From Epiperipatus broadwayi (lineage: Eukaryota; Onychophora; Udeonychophora; Euonychophora; Peripatidae), in assembly GCA_028023455.1 (NCBI GenBank), contig JAQFVV010006220.1:11081416-11145415 (forward strand): a stretch of DNA of 64,000 nt. Direction: 5' to 3'. Both the position numbers and the translations under genes were made by a program. Below, one piece after another: positions 1 to 12,080 of this stretch. The notes under the pieces are model-generated. The model did not search any database. It had not been told where the DNA came from and worked only from the letters and a program-made list of their open reading frames with translations. Position 1 is the stretch's first letter. Each line of letters begins with the position of its first letter.

Positions 1-457
1 TATGAGCCAGTTAAATAAAAATTATTATGCTAGTCATAAATTTAAAATATGATTAAAATATGACATAGCCTTTGCCTCCAGTGAAAAAAAAGTTACACAT
101 TTTTGGCCACTAAGCCATGGTTCACACTAGTGTGTTTTAAAAGGCACAACTAATGCATCTAACATTTATTGAATTGTTTATAAATTAATAGTCTGTGCCT
201 ATGTTAGCAACTTCCAATTCAAAAGAATCAGAAATAAAGCTGTCCTAATATGACATAATTTGGACATTGAGTATTAATATGATAAAAATTAAGATTTTTT
301 TGTTGTTGATTTAAAATATTTCTTAAGTTGTAACATTCACAACAATTTTGTATACTGATAGAATTAGAAGAAATATATATAAATTTCAGACTAAAGTTTT
401 ATATCTAAAACTGATAAGATTAAATGCCAGCATTTTAATTGGTAATGAAGCTTAGAT

Positions 458-659
458 TTAATTTATATTTAACATATAATAATCACATTCTATTCTTTTT
501 ACACTTTAAAGCAAAATATATTTATTTATTAATATTACAGTTTCGACTGTTCCTAGTGTAAAAAGAGTGGAATGTGATTATTATATGTTATATATTAGAA
601 AAGCAAAAATAAAGAAGGAAAGAGTAAGAGAAGTTATTGAAGATTAATTTATATTTAAC
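458..659 (+). mobile_element. Foldback insertion with 16-bp TSD
   Basis: The direct repeat ttaatttatatttaac occurs at 458-473 and 644-659. The 170-bp insert between them starts with a 32-nt arm (474-505). Its reverse complement, with few mismatches, lies at 555-586. A tail of about 57 nt (587-643) follows only the right arm. No coding sequence is visible. This one-sided-tail foldback matches the Penelope-type element at 23632-24519 in architecture but not in sequence. Assignment to a PLE-mobilised family is inference. Confidence 0.65.
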
Positions 660-916
660 TATAAATAAAGATCTGAACTAAAAAAAATTGACTATGCTTT
701 TTATGCAAAGTATTTTTATACAAATTTTTATATTGTTTTGAATGAAAAGATTTTTTTAAAACTATTAAAAAAAATAGAATATAATAAATTATATTATATA
801 TAAAAGCTGTATTTTCTCTGTTGTCTGATTGGTGAATGTATGAATGTTTGTCCAATGTCACATGTCAAATTCACAATGAGACATTTTTCAATGAAAAAAA
901 TTATTATTTGTTTTGC

Positions 917-1240
917 CATTCAACCGCCTCTTACGAGGCATCTTGTCGACATCTGACGTCACTCTAATTCTGCTAGTTTTAATGGTAGAATATTCGTTTG
1001 ACAGTTATTGATTAGGTTTTTAAAAGTTCTGTAAGATGGTGCCCTCTTCCGAATTATTTTACAAGTAAAAAATCAAAAAAACCGCATTTAAAACTAAACA
1101 AAGAAGAACCTTGTCGGTGATTGGCTGTCAGCCGGCTCTCAGCTGAAAAAGACATTCTGATTGGCTGGAAAGAACAAAGAAACCGCCTGATCAAAGAAAA
1201 TAAAGAAAAACGCTGAGATTTTCATTTCGAAAGTAATTTA
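917..1240. promoter_or_regulatory. CpG-richer block with palindromic CRE and two inverted CCAAT boxes
   Basis: The block has many more CpGs than the flanking AT-rich DNA. It contains a full CRE, TGACGTCA, at 954-961, and two identical TGATTGGCTG motifs with ATTGG at 1120-1124 and 1160-1164. These are NF-Y sites read on the minus strand, spaced 40 bp apart. A CRE with paired CCAAT boxes is typical of animal promoters, or of CREB/NF-Y-responsive enhancers. It lies about 5 kb downstream of VGAT coding exon 1, so it could be an intronic enhancer or an alternative promoter. No exon could be supported here. Function is inferred from motifs only. Confidence 0.4.
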
Positions 1241-1697
1241 AGTATTAAAAAAATATAAAATGAGAAATTAAAATAGTTTTTTAAAAAATATACTAAAAAA
1301 ACAAAATTATTTTCGAAAAATATTGAAGATTTTAGTAAAAATATTTAAGATTTAGCAAAAAGAAATCTTTACTTTTCCAGAACGTAAAATTGAAAAAAAG
1401 CGTTTGCGTCAGCACTTTTTTGTTTAGACATTCACTTTATATTTGCCAAAATTGAATATATTTTATAATAAATAAATAGCAATTTATTTTTGAAAGAACT
1501 TTCGTTCTCTTTCATAACCTGAAAAATTAGTAATATACTTTTTATAAACGTATCTGAGTTGAATATATATGTTTTAACAATAGGCTTTATCTTCAGTTTG
1601 TGAGTTGGCCAATTAAAAGATTTGATTTTTACCTCATACAACCAATAATATAATTAGCGGTTAAAGGGTTAAACTGTAATAATTTTTTATGAACAAA

Positions 1698-2075
1698 TTT
1701 ATGCAAAGGAATACAACTTTTTGAAGAAAAAAACATTCAGGAAAAATCAATACATGTGCTTCTAACCAGAATGAATAGGTATAGTATTTAAATCATGAAG
1801 AAAATGTTATTACAGTAAATAAATTCATGTTTTAGATATGATATTTAGTGAGAAAAAAAATAGATGCTATAGTATCATATTTACATTTAGTTTTGGTTAG
1901 TATTATTATATTTATGCAAAGAAAGTGATTACATGTGCTTTTAACTACAGAGGTATAGGATTTAAGTCATGAAGAAAATGTGATTATGTACCTAAATTCG
2001 TGTTGAAATGTAATATTTAGTGAGGTGAAAAAATAGATGCTATAGGACCATATTTACATAACTTTGGTTTATATG
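1698..2075. repeat. Tandem duplication, two units of about 165-213 bp
   Basis: Two diverged head-to-tail copies begin with tttatgcaaag at 1698 and 1911. Both contain acatgtgctt, tcatgaagaaaatgt, gatatttagtgag-like and atagatgctatag segments in the same order. The first unit carries extra sequence near its start. No open frame is seen. Confidence 0.7.
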
Positions 2076-5000
2076 ACTTGTAACATAATGCATAAATTTA
2101 CCTTACAAAATAATGTTCCACTGTTCACAGTTCATTTTTGAGCATTTTTTTTTTTTAATATTTTGCATGTTACAGATGTAAAAAAAAAAAGATTGTCACC
2201 CCTTTTGTATATTTTTTTTTTGGTGAATTAATTATAGATGTATCTACATTCAATATGTTATTAAAAGAATTTTACTTGTCCAATATTCATTTATAAATTT
2301 AAATATTTTAAACTTATTATTCTTTAATATAAGATATTATAGTTAACAAGTTACAAATATGATTGCAAGGAAATAGATAAATATGAAGTTATTATCTAAA
2401 ATGTCATTTTATTACTCAAAAAAGTGTCTTGACAACAGTACTGTAAATTAATTCAACAACAAACTCATCCTCGTAATCAGTGGAGTTACATGATGTTTAT
2501 AACTACTAATTCTTAATAGAACATTGTAATGTATTACATCTTGTCATCATTACTCAAGTTGATTAAAGTTAGTGCTAAAGAAAAGAATAACTTTTGCTTA
2601 TTTTAGTAATTACATATATTTTAAAATCAAAGTTAATATTAATTATAAACATTAGATAAATTATAATTTTACTAATAATCATATTCAATCTTTAATTTAT
2701 TATTAAAAGTAATTTATTTAAATATTTTAATTTTATAAATAACAATAAAATAACATTTATTTGTTTAGGATAAATTTTGTGATCTAATTAATTCTAAAAG
2801 TGTAAAGCATTTATTTGTAAAACCTCTTTTAAAAAAATAAGTATTTCTGGAAAAACTCATCCCTTTATTAAAAAATGAGTAGCAAAATGAAAAAAAGTTG
2901 AAAGTGAAATTAATTGTTTCTATTTTTAAAAAAATGAATAGTTATCTTTGAATTATAAAAATTAAATGGGAAATAATATGTTGATAATATTTTTTTCGAA
3001 ATAAAATAATAAAAATATAATTTCCAATATTAAAAATTATATTTATGTAGAAAAATATTATGTTGAGACTATAATTTATTAGCAATCAATGTGAAAAAAT
3101 ATCATTTGGAAAAAAAATGAGAATCTAAAAGATAATAATTTTGTAACATTGATGCCAAAACCAAAAAAAAAAAACAGGTAATAGATGCAGAATAATGACA
3201 CATGTATATACAGCATATTTTATTATTAACAAGCTATTTGATCCTTAAATTGTAAACTATTTCCCTAGATATCTTAAGCAATATGCAAAAATAAAGCAAA
3301 TTAAAAAAAAATAGATGTAATCTTATTTGTATTATTAATTTTACAAAATATTTTGAAGATATTATTTAGTGAATACAATTATTTAAATGAATTTAAAAAG
3401 TCCTCTCTTACAACATTTATTAATGAACTTTGTGATTATATGATCAATATAGCATTTACACTTGTAAAACACATACATTTCAGATTGTATATAAAATCAT
3501 AAATAGTTATAAATTTGCACATTGCTTAAAAATACTTGAAAATCATGTTTACTGGTGAAGCAGATGTACCCTAATGTGTATTTTCTTTTTCTTTTTTTGA
3601 TCCAACACCTGACTATTGAAGTAGTAGTTGATTTCAATTTTAAAATACAAATGTGCATTTTTGGTATTATATTTGAGTTTATTACATATATAATGAGAGA
3701 GTATGTAATGTTATTACATCGTGTCCAAACAGTATTCTAAATAAAATAAAAAAAATTTATATTTACATTCTTTTCAAAGTAAAAATAAATCCTTGCGTTG
3801 ATTCTGCAACTAGGCTATTTGTAGTACTTGTTTGACAGTTTTGAATTTATTATATATAAAAACTTGAACTAAAATGTGTTTATTGATTGATTTTAATTCC
3901 TATTAGAATACCTAGATATCAGTAATGTTCAATAAAAATAAAACAAGTATATATCCTGTACTCAAAAGTACTCGTGCTTCATCGACTTAACCTTTATTAA
4001 AATCTTGACATCAAAAATATAAGTTTGATTTGCTAACTTTTTTTTTTATTATTATTCATTTTACTTTTAATTAATCAATAAATTTATCAATCATTATTTT
4101 TAATTATTTCAGTGTTATTATTTAATAGTAGAATAGATTAAGTATTATGTATTTTCTTTTCTTCACACATATAGAAAAGTCTTTGTAAATAAAGCAAATA
4201 GTTAAGGTCCAAGGGCATATGGGATATGTGTATGTGTGGATATCTATATAATTCAAAGTCACCTTTAAAAGCTGCTCACTTTATTTGTTTTATAGTGATT
4301 ATTAATTCATTGATGGACAATATAGTCATGGAACCAAATGATCAATAGCATAGACAATGATCACTATGGATATAATGATCCTTACATTTTTTAATATAGA
4401 TTTAATTTTATAGTTATTATAACCTTATGTTTGTGCATGCAGAAAGAAATATTAATTGCTCTATTATAATACTATGCCCCAAGTTTGGCAATGGCATGTT
4501 ACTGATTAGTCTAAAACTTTATATGATGCCTTTTTTAAAATCCAGTAACAAAGAAAGATTGTTGATTAGTTGCTGGTAGTTATATGTGTACTTAATTTCA
4601 TTTGCCACTGATGCTGACCCTTTCCTCATCTTCTTTACTTTTATTTTATCATAGTCTGTAAAAGTAGTGATTGCTGGTTAATCTATTTATAATGTCCATA
4701 GTTATCACCTTATTTACATATATAGACTATACTCTTGTATTTAAAAAATATTATTTGTGATATATACCATTCAGATGATAAATTTTGAAATATAAACCTG
4801 GAATATATTTAAAATAAGATTTAATAATTAATATATATATTAAAAATTATTATAAAGTTGTATATCATAAGTAATACTAATATTATGTAATTTTTAATTG
4901 AAAATAAAAATAATTAAACGATCAGTTGCTTGGAAGTTCATATGACATATTAGAGTTCCAGAAACAACAAGAAACAGTGAGCTACCATAAAGTAAACCAA

Positions 5001-6057
5001 GGCAATGTATCATTCATTAAATTAAATGATAACAATAAAAATAGAGACTACAATTTTTTAACTATTTCGTTGGGCATGAGACTATAAACTTGTGTATAAG
5101 ACATTTAATTTTGAAAAAGACTGTTAAACTAAGGATTATTAAAACAACGTTGATATAAAGAATAAAATTGGTATTTTATTTTAAAAGGCATATTCACAAC
5201 ATCAATTCTAAATAGAAAAGGCTATAATAAAACATTTAAAAGTAAATATGAAGAAATGAGATGAAATTTTTAATTTAATTTTACTAGGCATATAATTTCT
5301 CTAATAAAGTAAGATTTGTGGGTTATTATAAGATCCCTCGATCATCGTTAGAGGAAGCTTCTCATTGGTTGGCCTTCTTCAGCACCATTTACCACTTCAC
5401 ATCTCTTACATCACAATCTCTAATGTGTTTAACCATTCTACATAAAACAGTAAGCTCTTGAATACGCATACTATATATTTAAACATTTTAAATTAATCAA
5501 TAATTAATATTTTTAAGTTCAGTATAAAAATATATTTTGTTGAAAAATATTATATAATATATAGCATTTAAAAATTTTAAATTGTTAAAAATATATAAAG
5601 AAAAATTATTTAAAAAATATTAGATATATCAATTTGTAGGTACGGTATATTTTTTTTCAATAGAATCCAATGTTATGATAATTAATACATACGTACATAC
5701 GCGCACATTTATATATGTATATATTAATACAGATAGACATTAAAACGTGTACTTATAACATTTTTGTCTACATTTAGAAAAATAGTACTAACAAAAAGAA
5801 ACAGAAATTATTTTATTTTACATAAGATTCTATTCTTCGTATCATTATTTGTAACTGCGTCATTGATGTGTGTGCGCGCTTATGCGATTTTATTCAACAT
5901 AATTAATCATTTTAAATTTTTGTAATTAAGTCGATCTAAAAGTCAATCTAAGTATTATTTTTAAACATATATATTTTTATAAAATATTAAATATGACATA
6001 ATGTAAACAATTATGCAATATATTCATCATGCAGGTTAAACAGTTGTCATTTCTTAC

Positions 6058-6393
6058 TTGAATAGCATTAGTAACATTCCAACCGGCTTGCCATTCAGAT
6101 ATTGTGTGGGGTTGATTCATCTCCTCTCCTTCTGTGTAATCCACTTCTCCACTTGGAGGAACACTACCGTTAGCTTTACCTGTTTCTTGTTTTCCTTCAT
6201 TTATTGCTGATTCCATAATTTTTCCGCGTGATTCCTTTTTGCTTCCATTTCCAAAAGAATCTAATTCGGTGTCTTGTTGCGAGGATCCATAACGGACAAA
6301 GTTAATTTTCTCCTCGTCTCGGGAACCTAAAGGAATCATTGAACGAACATTCCGAAAAATAGTCATGGGGATGTCTTTTCCTGGAAGCGGCAT
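6058..6393 (-). CDS. SLC32A1: Vesicular inhibitory amino-acid transporter (VGAT), 5' coding exon, partial
   Basis: VGAT loads GABA and glycine into synaptic vesicles using the proton gradient (AAAP/SLC32 family). This exon encodes the first 112 residues, starting MPLPGKDIP and ending WQAGWNVTNAIQ. It is the cytosolic, low-complexity, acidic N-terminal tail plus the hallmark WNVTNAIQ segment that immediately precedes transmembrane helix 1 in the family. After NAIQ the minus strand reads CAA|GTAAGA, with the donor GT at 6057-6056. The frame reads on into the intron to a stop at 5977, which is not coding. The ATG at 6393 has A at -3, and an in-frame TAG lies 36 bases upstream (6429-6427), so this is the first possible start. 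No transmembrane segment is encoded here. The remaining roughly three quarters of the protein must lie left of the window. Identification rests on my recognition of the junction motif and the exact donor, not on a database search. Confidence 0.85.
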
Positions 6394-6779
6394 GATGATA
6401 TCCTTATAATTGCAACAAAAAAAAAGCTACGTCGAGATTTTAAATAAAATTAATTTGCACTTTTTTATTTCATTAATTTTTTTTTATATCCTAATGCCAA
6501 AGGGTTTCCATATTTCCATTTATCTTGTTTTCTGGTTAAAAATATTATATGTAACTTTATTAAAAATATAATAAAAATTTAAATAAAATATAAAGGGAAG
6601 GTGAAAATTAGGGAGGGAATATATATAAAATTAGTTAAATCTTACCAAGTCAAAAATAAATTATATATGCTATTCCTATAAATAAATAAAAAAAATCCAT
6701 TCATATTTATAATATTTTGTATTATTTTAAGCTAAGTAAATAAATTCAGAATCACTATTCTGTCAAGTGTTGATAGTTG

Positions 6780-7095
6780 ATAATTATCATGTCCGATAAT
6801 GATTTTAGGTTAGGCTGGAAGAGAAGGTCGCTTAGATAGTAAACGGAGCAATCGAAATCAATACTTTAAGCAGTTACTGCCGACTTCGATGAAAAGCACA
6901 AAAAGCAACTGATGGGAGAGCCTAAAAAAAAAAAAAAATCAGAATAAACATTAAAAAAAATAGTTAAAAATTATTTGAAGTTACGATGGTATAATCGCGC
7001 ACTTTGTACCGCTGCGGAATGGATTCTTTACGAGTGACCGCACCTCGCACGCGGCCTGGTTGCGCTGCTAGCAGATGGTATAGCAACTGCAAAGA
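6780..7095 (-). promoter_or_regulatory. Candidate promoter/5' UTR region of VGAT
   Basis: Upstream of the VGAT start the sequence is plain AT-rich to about 6780, then becomes GC-richer, with a CpG-dense core at about 6980-7095. In this AT-rich window such CpG islands are rare, and this one is 0.4-0.7 kb upstream of the start codon on the correct strand, so it is the likely promoter. I cannot place a transcription start, a TATA box or a separate 5' UTR exon. A 5' UTR intron between here and 6393 is possible. Confidence 0.4.
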
Positions 7096-8004
7096 ATTTA
7101 TTTGCCTGATTAATTTGATAACCATGTTAAGTCCGAAAGTTATCTTATTAAATAAAAAAATTTAAAAAATATTAATATGTGTTTTATTTGATACATTTTT
7201 CTAGAAAATATAAATTTCAATAAATATTTTGCTTCTTGGAGAAATGTTTAAAATATATTTAAGTTAGAAGGTGCGTTTTATAAATGTAAGAGGGTGGCAA
7301 GCGATAGCAAACTATTACCAATGAAATTCAAGAATTACTGCTTACTTGTATTACCCTGCTGTTTTTATATTTAACTGACTTCGAACAGAGCTTAACATAC
7401 ACACACACATATATAAACAATTATTTAAAAACTATTTTTTAAAAAATTATTTAGAATTAAGCAATAAATATTAACTTTATATTCGTAAAGACATTTCAAA
7501 TTTTTTTATTATCTCCAATCGATATCAAATGTATATGGCATTTGATAAATAACAGATTTTTTTTATTTAAAAAAAGAAAAAAGACTATTCTTTTTTATTG
7601 AAGTGAAGAATGTTAGTGTGTCAATCGGATTTTTCAAATAAGCCTTCATATAAGTGCTATTTCTATGTTTTAGAGAAACAGAATATATAAATGTAATAAG
7701 TTTTGGAAATAATCAAAGAGAAACAAATTTATTTGTGATGACAAAAAAAAAAAATGAACTGCGTAATAATTGCATAAAATAAAATGATTTTATTTATTTT
7801 AGTTCACATTTTCTATTACTGATTTTTAAATAATATGTGAGTGAAGTAAATTTTTAATTCACAAGAAAAAAAAATTAGTTCACTTTAATACAATTTGAAT
7901 TCATTTCTAATCGAACAATAGAATCAATGACTGACTTCAAAACTGATAATAAATAATCGAATGGTTTATTGCTCGAACGTTTATAAAAAGTGAAGTGTTA
8001 GAAT
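7096..8004. other. AT-rich intergenic DNA, nothing recognised
   Basis: Low-complexity A/T runs, no open frame and no recognisable repeat. Confidence 0.5.
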
Positions 8005-8063
8005 TGGTTGTCAATCCATGGATCTTGAGCTCCAAAGTCTGAAACTCTACCATTCTGCCATAC
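8005..8063 (-). repeat. tRNA-like fragment (tRNA-derived SINE head or tRNA pseudogene)
   Basis: On the minus strand there is an A-box-like TGGCAGAATGGTAGAG (8060-8045), then GACTTTGGAGCTCAAG in the anticodon-arm position, and a degraded B-box region, GATCCATGGATTGACA (8024-8009). The order and spacing match a tRNA or a tRNA-derived SINE head. The B box has lost TTCGA and no clean cloverleaf forms, so this is not a functional tRNA gene. No SINE body or tail was found. Confidence 0.4.
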
Positions 8064-8565
8064 AATGAACAACAAAAAGTAATAATAACGTTTTTGCCTT
8101 TTTGAATCAGCAACAAAAAAATTTAATAGTTCAGAGATTTAATTTAAATTAACCTTAGAAGGAGATGCAAAGACCTAGAAATGATTTTTGAATGTTAAGA
8201 ATATATCTTTAAAAATGATAATCAGAATGGTTTAAACTATGATATTTTTTCTATAACTTTCTAGGTATATGAATGTTGGCTACTAAAAAATAAAATATAA
8301 GTAGTAAATGGATTCTTATGACACATGGTGAAGACTTCTGAGAATTTCCTAGATAAAGGAAACTGAGCAAATAAATATTTGATTAGCTTAGGCCTGAATC
8401 TCGCTAGCAATGAGGTGGATGGATTCCACTATCAATAATGAGTAATCTTTGAACAACCTGAACATTTAAACAGACAAAAAAGTTATTCTTCAGAAATATA
8501 TTTGTAGAGTCATCTTTTGATGTCAACCTATGGCATTTAATTGCAACAATATCTAATAGAAATGA

Positions 8566-10609
8566 TTACCCAACAATCATCATCATCATCCCATTATCAA
8601 TCCACTGCAGGATGAAGGTTTCTCCAAGTTTAATCCATCTTTTCCTATCTTTAGCTTCTCTTCTCCACATCACCCCTACACACTTTCTTATTTTATCCAT
8701 TCATCTCGCATGTGGTCTCTTTCTGGGTCTTTTACAATCTCTTGGAATCCTGTTTAAGATTTCAACTGTCCATCTATTATCATCTCTTCTAACAATATGT
8801 CCAACCCAACTCCACTTCAGTCTTTTAATTTTTTCAATGAGGTCAATAATACCTGTTTGTTCGCTTACCCATATATTGTGTTTTTGATCTCTTCTTGTTA
8901 CTCCCAACATGCATCTCTCCATACTTATTTGAGTGGTCTGAAGTCTCTGTATTGCTCTTCTATTAAGTGTCCAAGTCTCAGATCCATAAGTAAGAACTGG
9001 TAAAACACATTTATTAAAAACCTACCTTTTCAAACACATAGGCATATTTCCTTTTAGTATCAAGTTATTTCTATCAAAAACACTCCAACCAAGTTTAATT
9101 CTATGATTAATTTCATCCATTATGTTTCCATCTGTATTAATAATCTGACTAAGGTATTTGTAGCTGTTAACTTCTTCTAACTCATCATAATCAATCTTTA
9201 TTTTCATATTTTAAAAAAACCCATTAAACATTACTTTAGTCTTTTTAACATTTATCTTTAGTCCTACTTTCATCTGATAACTCTTGCAACATTTCCTGCA
9301 GCTCTAAAGCATTATTTGCAAAAACAACTACATCATATGCAAAATCTAAATGACTTAAATAATCTCCATTTACTTTCACTCCTTTAGCTTCCCATTTTAA
9401 TCCACAAAATACTTTTTGCAGCAATGAAGTAAAAAGTTTTGGAGATATGGAGTCACCCTATATTACACCCTTCTCAATATTGACTTTCCTAGTATCATTA
9501 TATAATCTAATTGTTGCTGTTGCATTTTTATAAATATTTTTTAAAATATGGCTATAACCTGGATCTATACCTTAATGATCCAATGCTTTAATCACTGAAT
9601 AAATGTTTATAGAATCAAAAACCTTTTCATAATCTACAAATCCAAAGCATAATGGCAACCCATATTCAATTGTCCTTTCTATAACTTCTTTCAATACCTG
9701 GATATGATCTAGTACTAAAACCATTTTTAAATCCAGCTCATTCTTGTAGTTGGTGGAAATCCAATGTTCTCTGTAGACAAGTTGTAATTATCTTGGTAAA
9801 AATTTTTGTATAAAACTAATAAAAGGCTGATAGCTCTGTAATTTCTAATATCTTTTTTATCACCTTTTTAAAATATTAATATTAATACTGCATTCTTTCA
9901 ATCATCTGGTACATCTTTATCATTTAGACATTTGGTATACAACTTTGCTAAAAAAAATTCTATTTCTTCACCTGCTTTTTTAAATATAACAATTATAATT
10001 TCATCATTATTTGGAGCTTTTTCTTTTGTCATAAATTTAATTTCATATCTCACTTCTTCATTTAAAATTTTGGGCAATTTAAAAGATATAATAGATGTAA
10101 GAGGCATTTGTTCTTCATTACCTTATAATTCTTGATAGAACTCTTCTGTCCATTTCATGATGCTACCTCTCTTTTTCCATCTTTTTTTCTTATTGCAGAT
10201 ATATTTCCTACCAATACTAAAATATTGTTTTACACTCTTGAGACTTTTATTCTCTTCTACAGCTTTCCTTGCTAGTTCACAATTATACTTTCTTATAACA
10301 TTATCAACTCTTTTTCAAACCATTTTACAAAATTCAAGATATTCAATTTTTTTTAATGCATCATTTTTGTATATCTTCATATTCCTTCTTTTCTTCATAA
10401 ATTCTCTAGACTCAGTAGAAATTTTATTGGTCAATTGCTACTTTTTTTTATCAGCTATCTTTGTTGCAGTTTTTAAAAGTGTATCAGTTATTTTCATATT
10501 AATTTCATTCAAATCTGAATCATGTTCAAAATCTACTAATACTTGAAACCGATTTGTAAGTTCTACTTTAAATTGATAACGACCTTTTTTTAGGTACTTA
10601 CCCAACAAT
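8566..10609 (-). mobile_element. 5'-truncated RTE-clade LINE with 12-bp TSD
   Basis: A perfect direct repeat, ttacccaacaat, lies at 8566-8577 and 10598-10609. The element between them (8578-10597, 2020 bp) runs on the minus strand. It ends in a short (GAT)n tail at 8591-8578, the 3' microsatellite end typical of RTE elements. The 5' end is truncated in the linker upstream of the reverse transcriptase, so the endonuclease domain is missing. Truncation plus TSD shows insertion by target-primed reverse transcription. Confidence 0.88.
8578..10597 (-). pseudogene. RTE reverse transcriptase remnant
   Basis: Reading the minus strand in order: NRFQVL-like linker (about 10560-10450); EKAPNNDEIII, the fingers motif (about 10020-9970); DYEKVFDSI, motif A (about 9650-9620); GVI-stop-GDSISP, motif B, with TAG at 9460-9458 replacing the expected Gln codon; FAYDVVVFAN, motif C (9343-9314); then SYKYLSQIINTDG (about 9160) and SMERCMLGVTRRDQK and WSWVGHIVRRDDNRW at the C-terminus (8930-8760). 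Motif C should read FADD. Here the first catalytic Asp is Tyr (codon at 9337-9335), so the enzyme is dead even apart from several stops and frameshifts. The family is commonly annotated as endonuclease-reverse transcriptase or craniofacial development protein 2-like. Confidence 0.88.
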
Positions 10610-11799
10610 ATGAATATATATATAAACAAATGCATGCTATTCTTTTTGTTTGTTTGTTTCAAGATCTAGATGCTCTAAAATAAAAAAGTATTCATCTTTA
10701 TTGAATTATGTACTTTTTTTTTGCTATTGACTAAACATAAAGCTACAAATCTTTTACAAAAAAAAGTTTTTTTACTATTCCTATAGCTTTCTTTCAGAAC
10801 TTATTGCATCTCTTCCATTTTATTCATGATCTTTTTCTGTTTCTCTTTTTAATTAATTTTGTAACTTTTATTTAATCTAATAATCTTTTCTTTTTTTTAC
10901 AGAAATCAATTTTTCAAAAGTAATAGTAGCAAATAGTTTTTATCTTTATTATAAATAGGATTTTTTTAACTTTTGCTTTTATATCATAAAATCAACATTA
11001 AACATTAATAATGATGAAATATTACTATAAATTGTGTAAGCTATCAAAAATTTAATTTATAATAAAAAAGGCCACGGTGAAAATTAAGATAGACATAAAT
11101 GAAATCCCATAAAATTCATTGGCTACAAAGTCCAATTATCACTGCACTTTGTTGGTAAAGATGTATAGCCATATCTAGGGTTTATAACTTCAAATCTCAA
11201 TATCAATGATTCTGTCAAATGTGTAAGACTTGTTCGTTTTTAGCTTTTCTATATAACTATAGATATCAAATCTATGCTTTGAATCTCGGCAATTAAAAAT
11301 TTACAAACATATTAATGAATATTATTGCAAAAATAGACTGAATTTTGAATACTTCAATGTTTTTATGCCAATATTACACAAATACAATGGATTTGAGTAT
11401 AGAAGAAGACCTTATGTATGTATTATTTTTGGATCAAAATTGTCAAATCTGTTTTTTAATAATGTTTATGTGATGAGCATGCTAAAAATTTAACATCTAT
11501 TACATTCCTTCCCATCTCAAAAAATAAAAATTATGTAACTCTATAAACTTTGTAAATATTGATATAATAGCTTTGTACATAAAAAACAAATAGCTTTAAG
11601 AATGAGAGTATTTTTAAAAGCTCAAAATGTATAAATAATGATTCATTTGTTGAAAATGTGAAAGTTATTAAACAGAACTAGAGACTATTCAAAATCATGC
11701 ATAGCATAAAATGAAATGAAAAATGTAAAACTTTTAATTACAGTCATAGAACCTAAGATTTAATTAACATTATTTAAAACCATTTTCAAACAAAATGAA
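10610..11799. other. AT-rich intergenic DNA, nothing recognised
   Basis: Mostly A/T runs. No coding frame, repeat or RNA gene that I can support. Confidence 0.5.
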
Positions 11800-12010
11800 A
11801 TGACTAAAACATCACATGATTACCATTTTGTATGCTTACACAAGCTGTTAAGGCAGTAGCAAACTCTCCATACAATAGTGCCACCCAGTGCAAACCTTAG
11901 TAATTAATGGATGTGAGAAGGTTTGTGCATAAAATCCCTATCTAGTGCCTACTCATCCAATATTTCCAGACTAGTTTCTAGTTAGTGGTTTTCATCAGTG
12001 AGGATTCTCT
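11800..12010 (-). mobile_element. Hammerhead-bearing repeat, copy A (partial)
   Basis: On the plus strand this is the antisense of the family unit: terminal taaaacatcacatgatt, then caaactctccatacaatagt, gtgccacccagtgcaa, ataaaatccctatctagtgc, and the hammerhead region. Homology to the other copies stops near 12010. Relative to its sense (minus) strand the 3' end is complete and the 5' part is missing. Short fragments shared with the pogo-like element at 30339-31638 (tttaaggagaagc, catcacatca) follow at about 12035-12080. Confidence 0.75.
11955..12006 (-). ncRNA. Type I hammerhead ribozyme motif, copy A
   Basis: The minus strand reads CUGAUGA (11998-11992), a 13-nt stem II region, GAAA (11978-11975), then CUAGUC with the GUC cleavage triplet at 11971-11969. 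All conserved core bases are present. Stem III is the 2-bp form with a UA loop. Stem II is weakened by A-rich changes, and the inner part of stem I has lost two pairs (UCCUCA against UGGAAA), while the outer part (UUGGAU side) is retained. Probably poorly active or inactive. Confidence 0.6.
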
Positions 12011-12080
12011 AGGTGCAGTCCATTGCTGAGATATTCTTGACTTCGTTTAAGGAGAAGCCATAATACATCACATCAATACA

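Larger units (their letters stand above)
1..6057 (-). other. Presumed first coding intron of VGAT (AT-rich, non-coding)
   Basis: This stretch follows the splice donor of the VGAT coding exon on the minus strand. I see no second VGAT exon in it: the conserved membrane-domain start expected right after NAIQ is not readable in any minus-strand frame. The intron would therefore be at least 6 kb and run off the left edge. It holds a foldback insertion (458-659), a CpG-richer CRE/CCAAT block (917-1240), a tandem duplication (1698-2075), and an isolated inverted CCAAT motif at 5364-5368 in a slightly GC-richer patch (5330-5420). The rest is low-complexity AT-rich DNA. Intron status is inferred from the donor site. 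Confidence 0.55.

Noticed and set aside
1036-1066. ATG with a good Kozak context followed by MVPSSELFY and a GTAAAA donor-like site in the CRE/CCAAT block
   Set aside because: A ten-codon peptide with no known match and no acceptor partner is not enough to call an exon.
10438-10662. Minus-strand open frame of 74 codons
   Set aside because: It crosses the RTE 5' junction and the TSD at 10598-10609. Its first part is host DNA read by chance.
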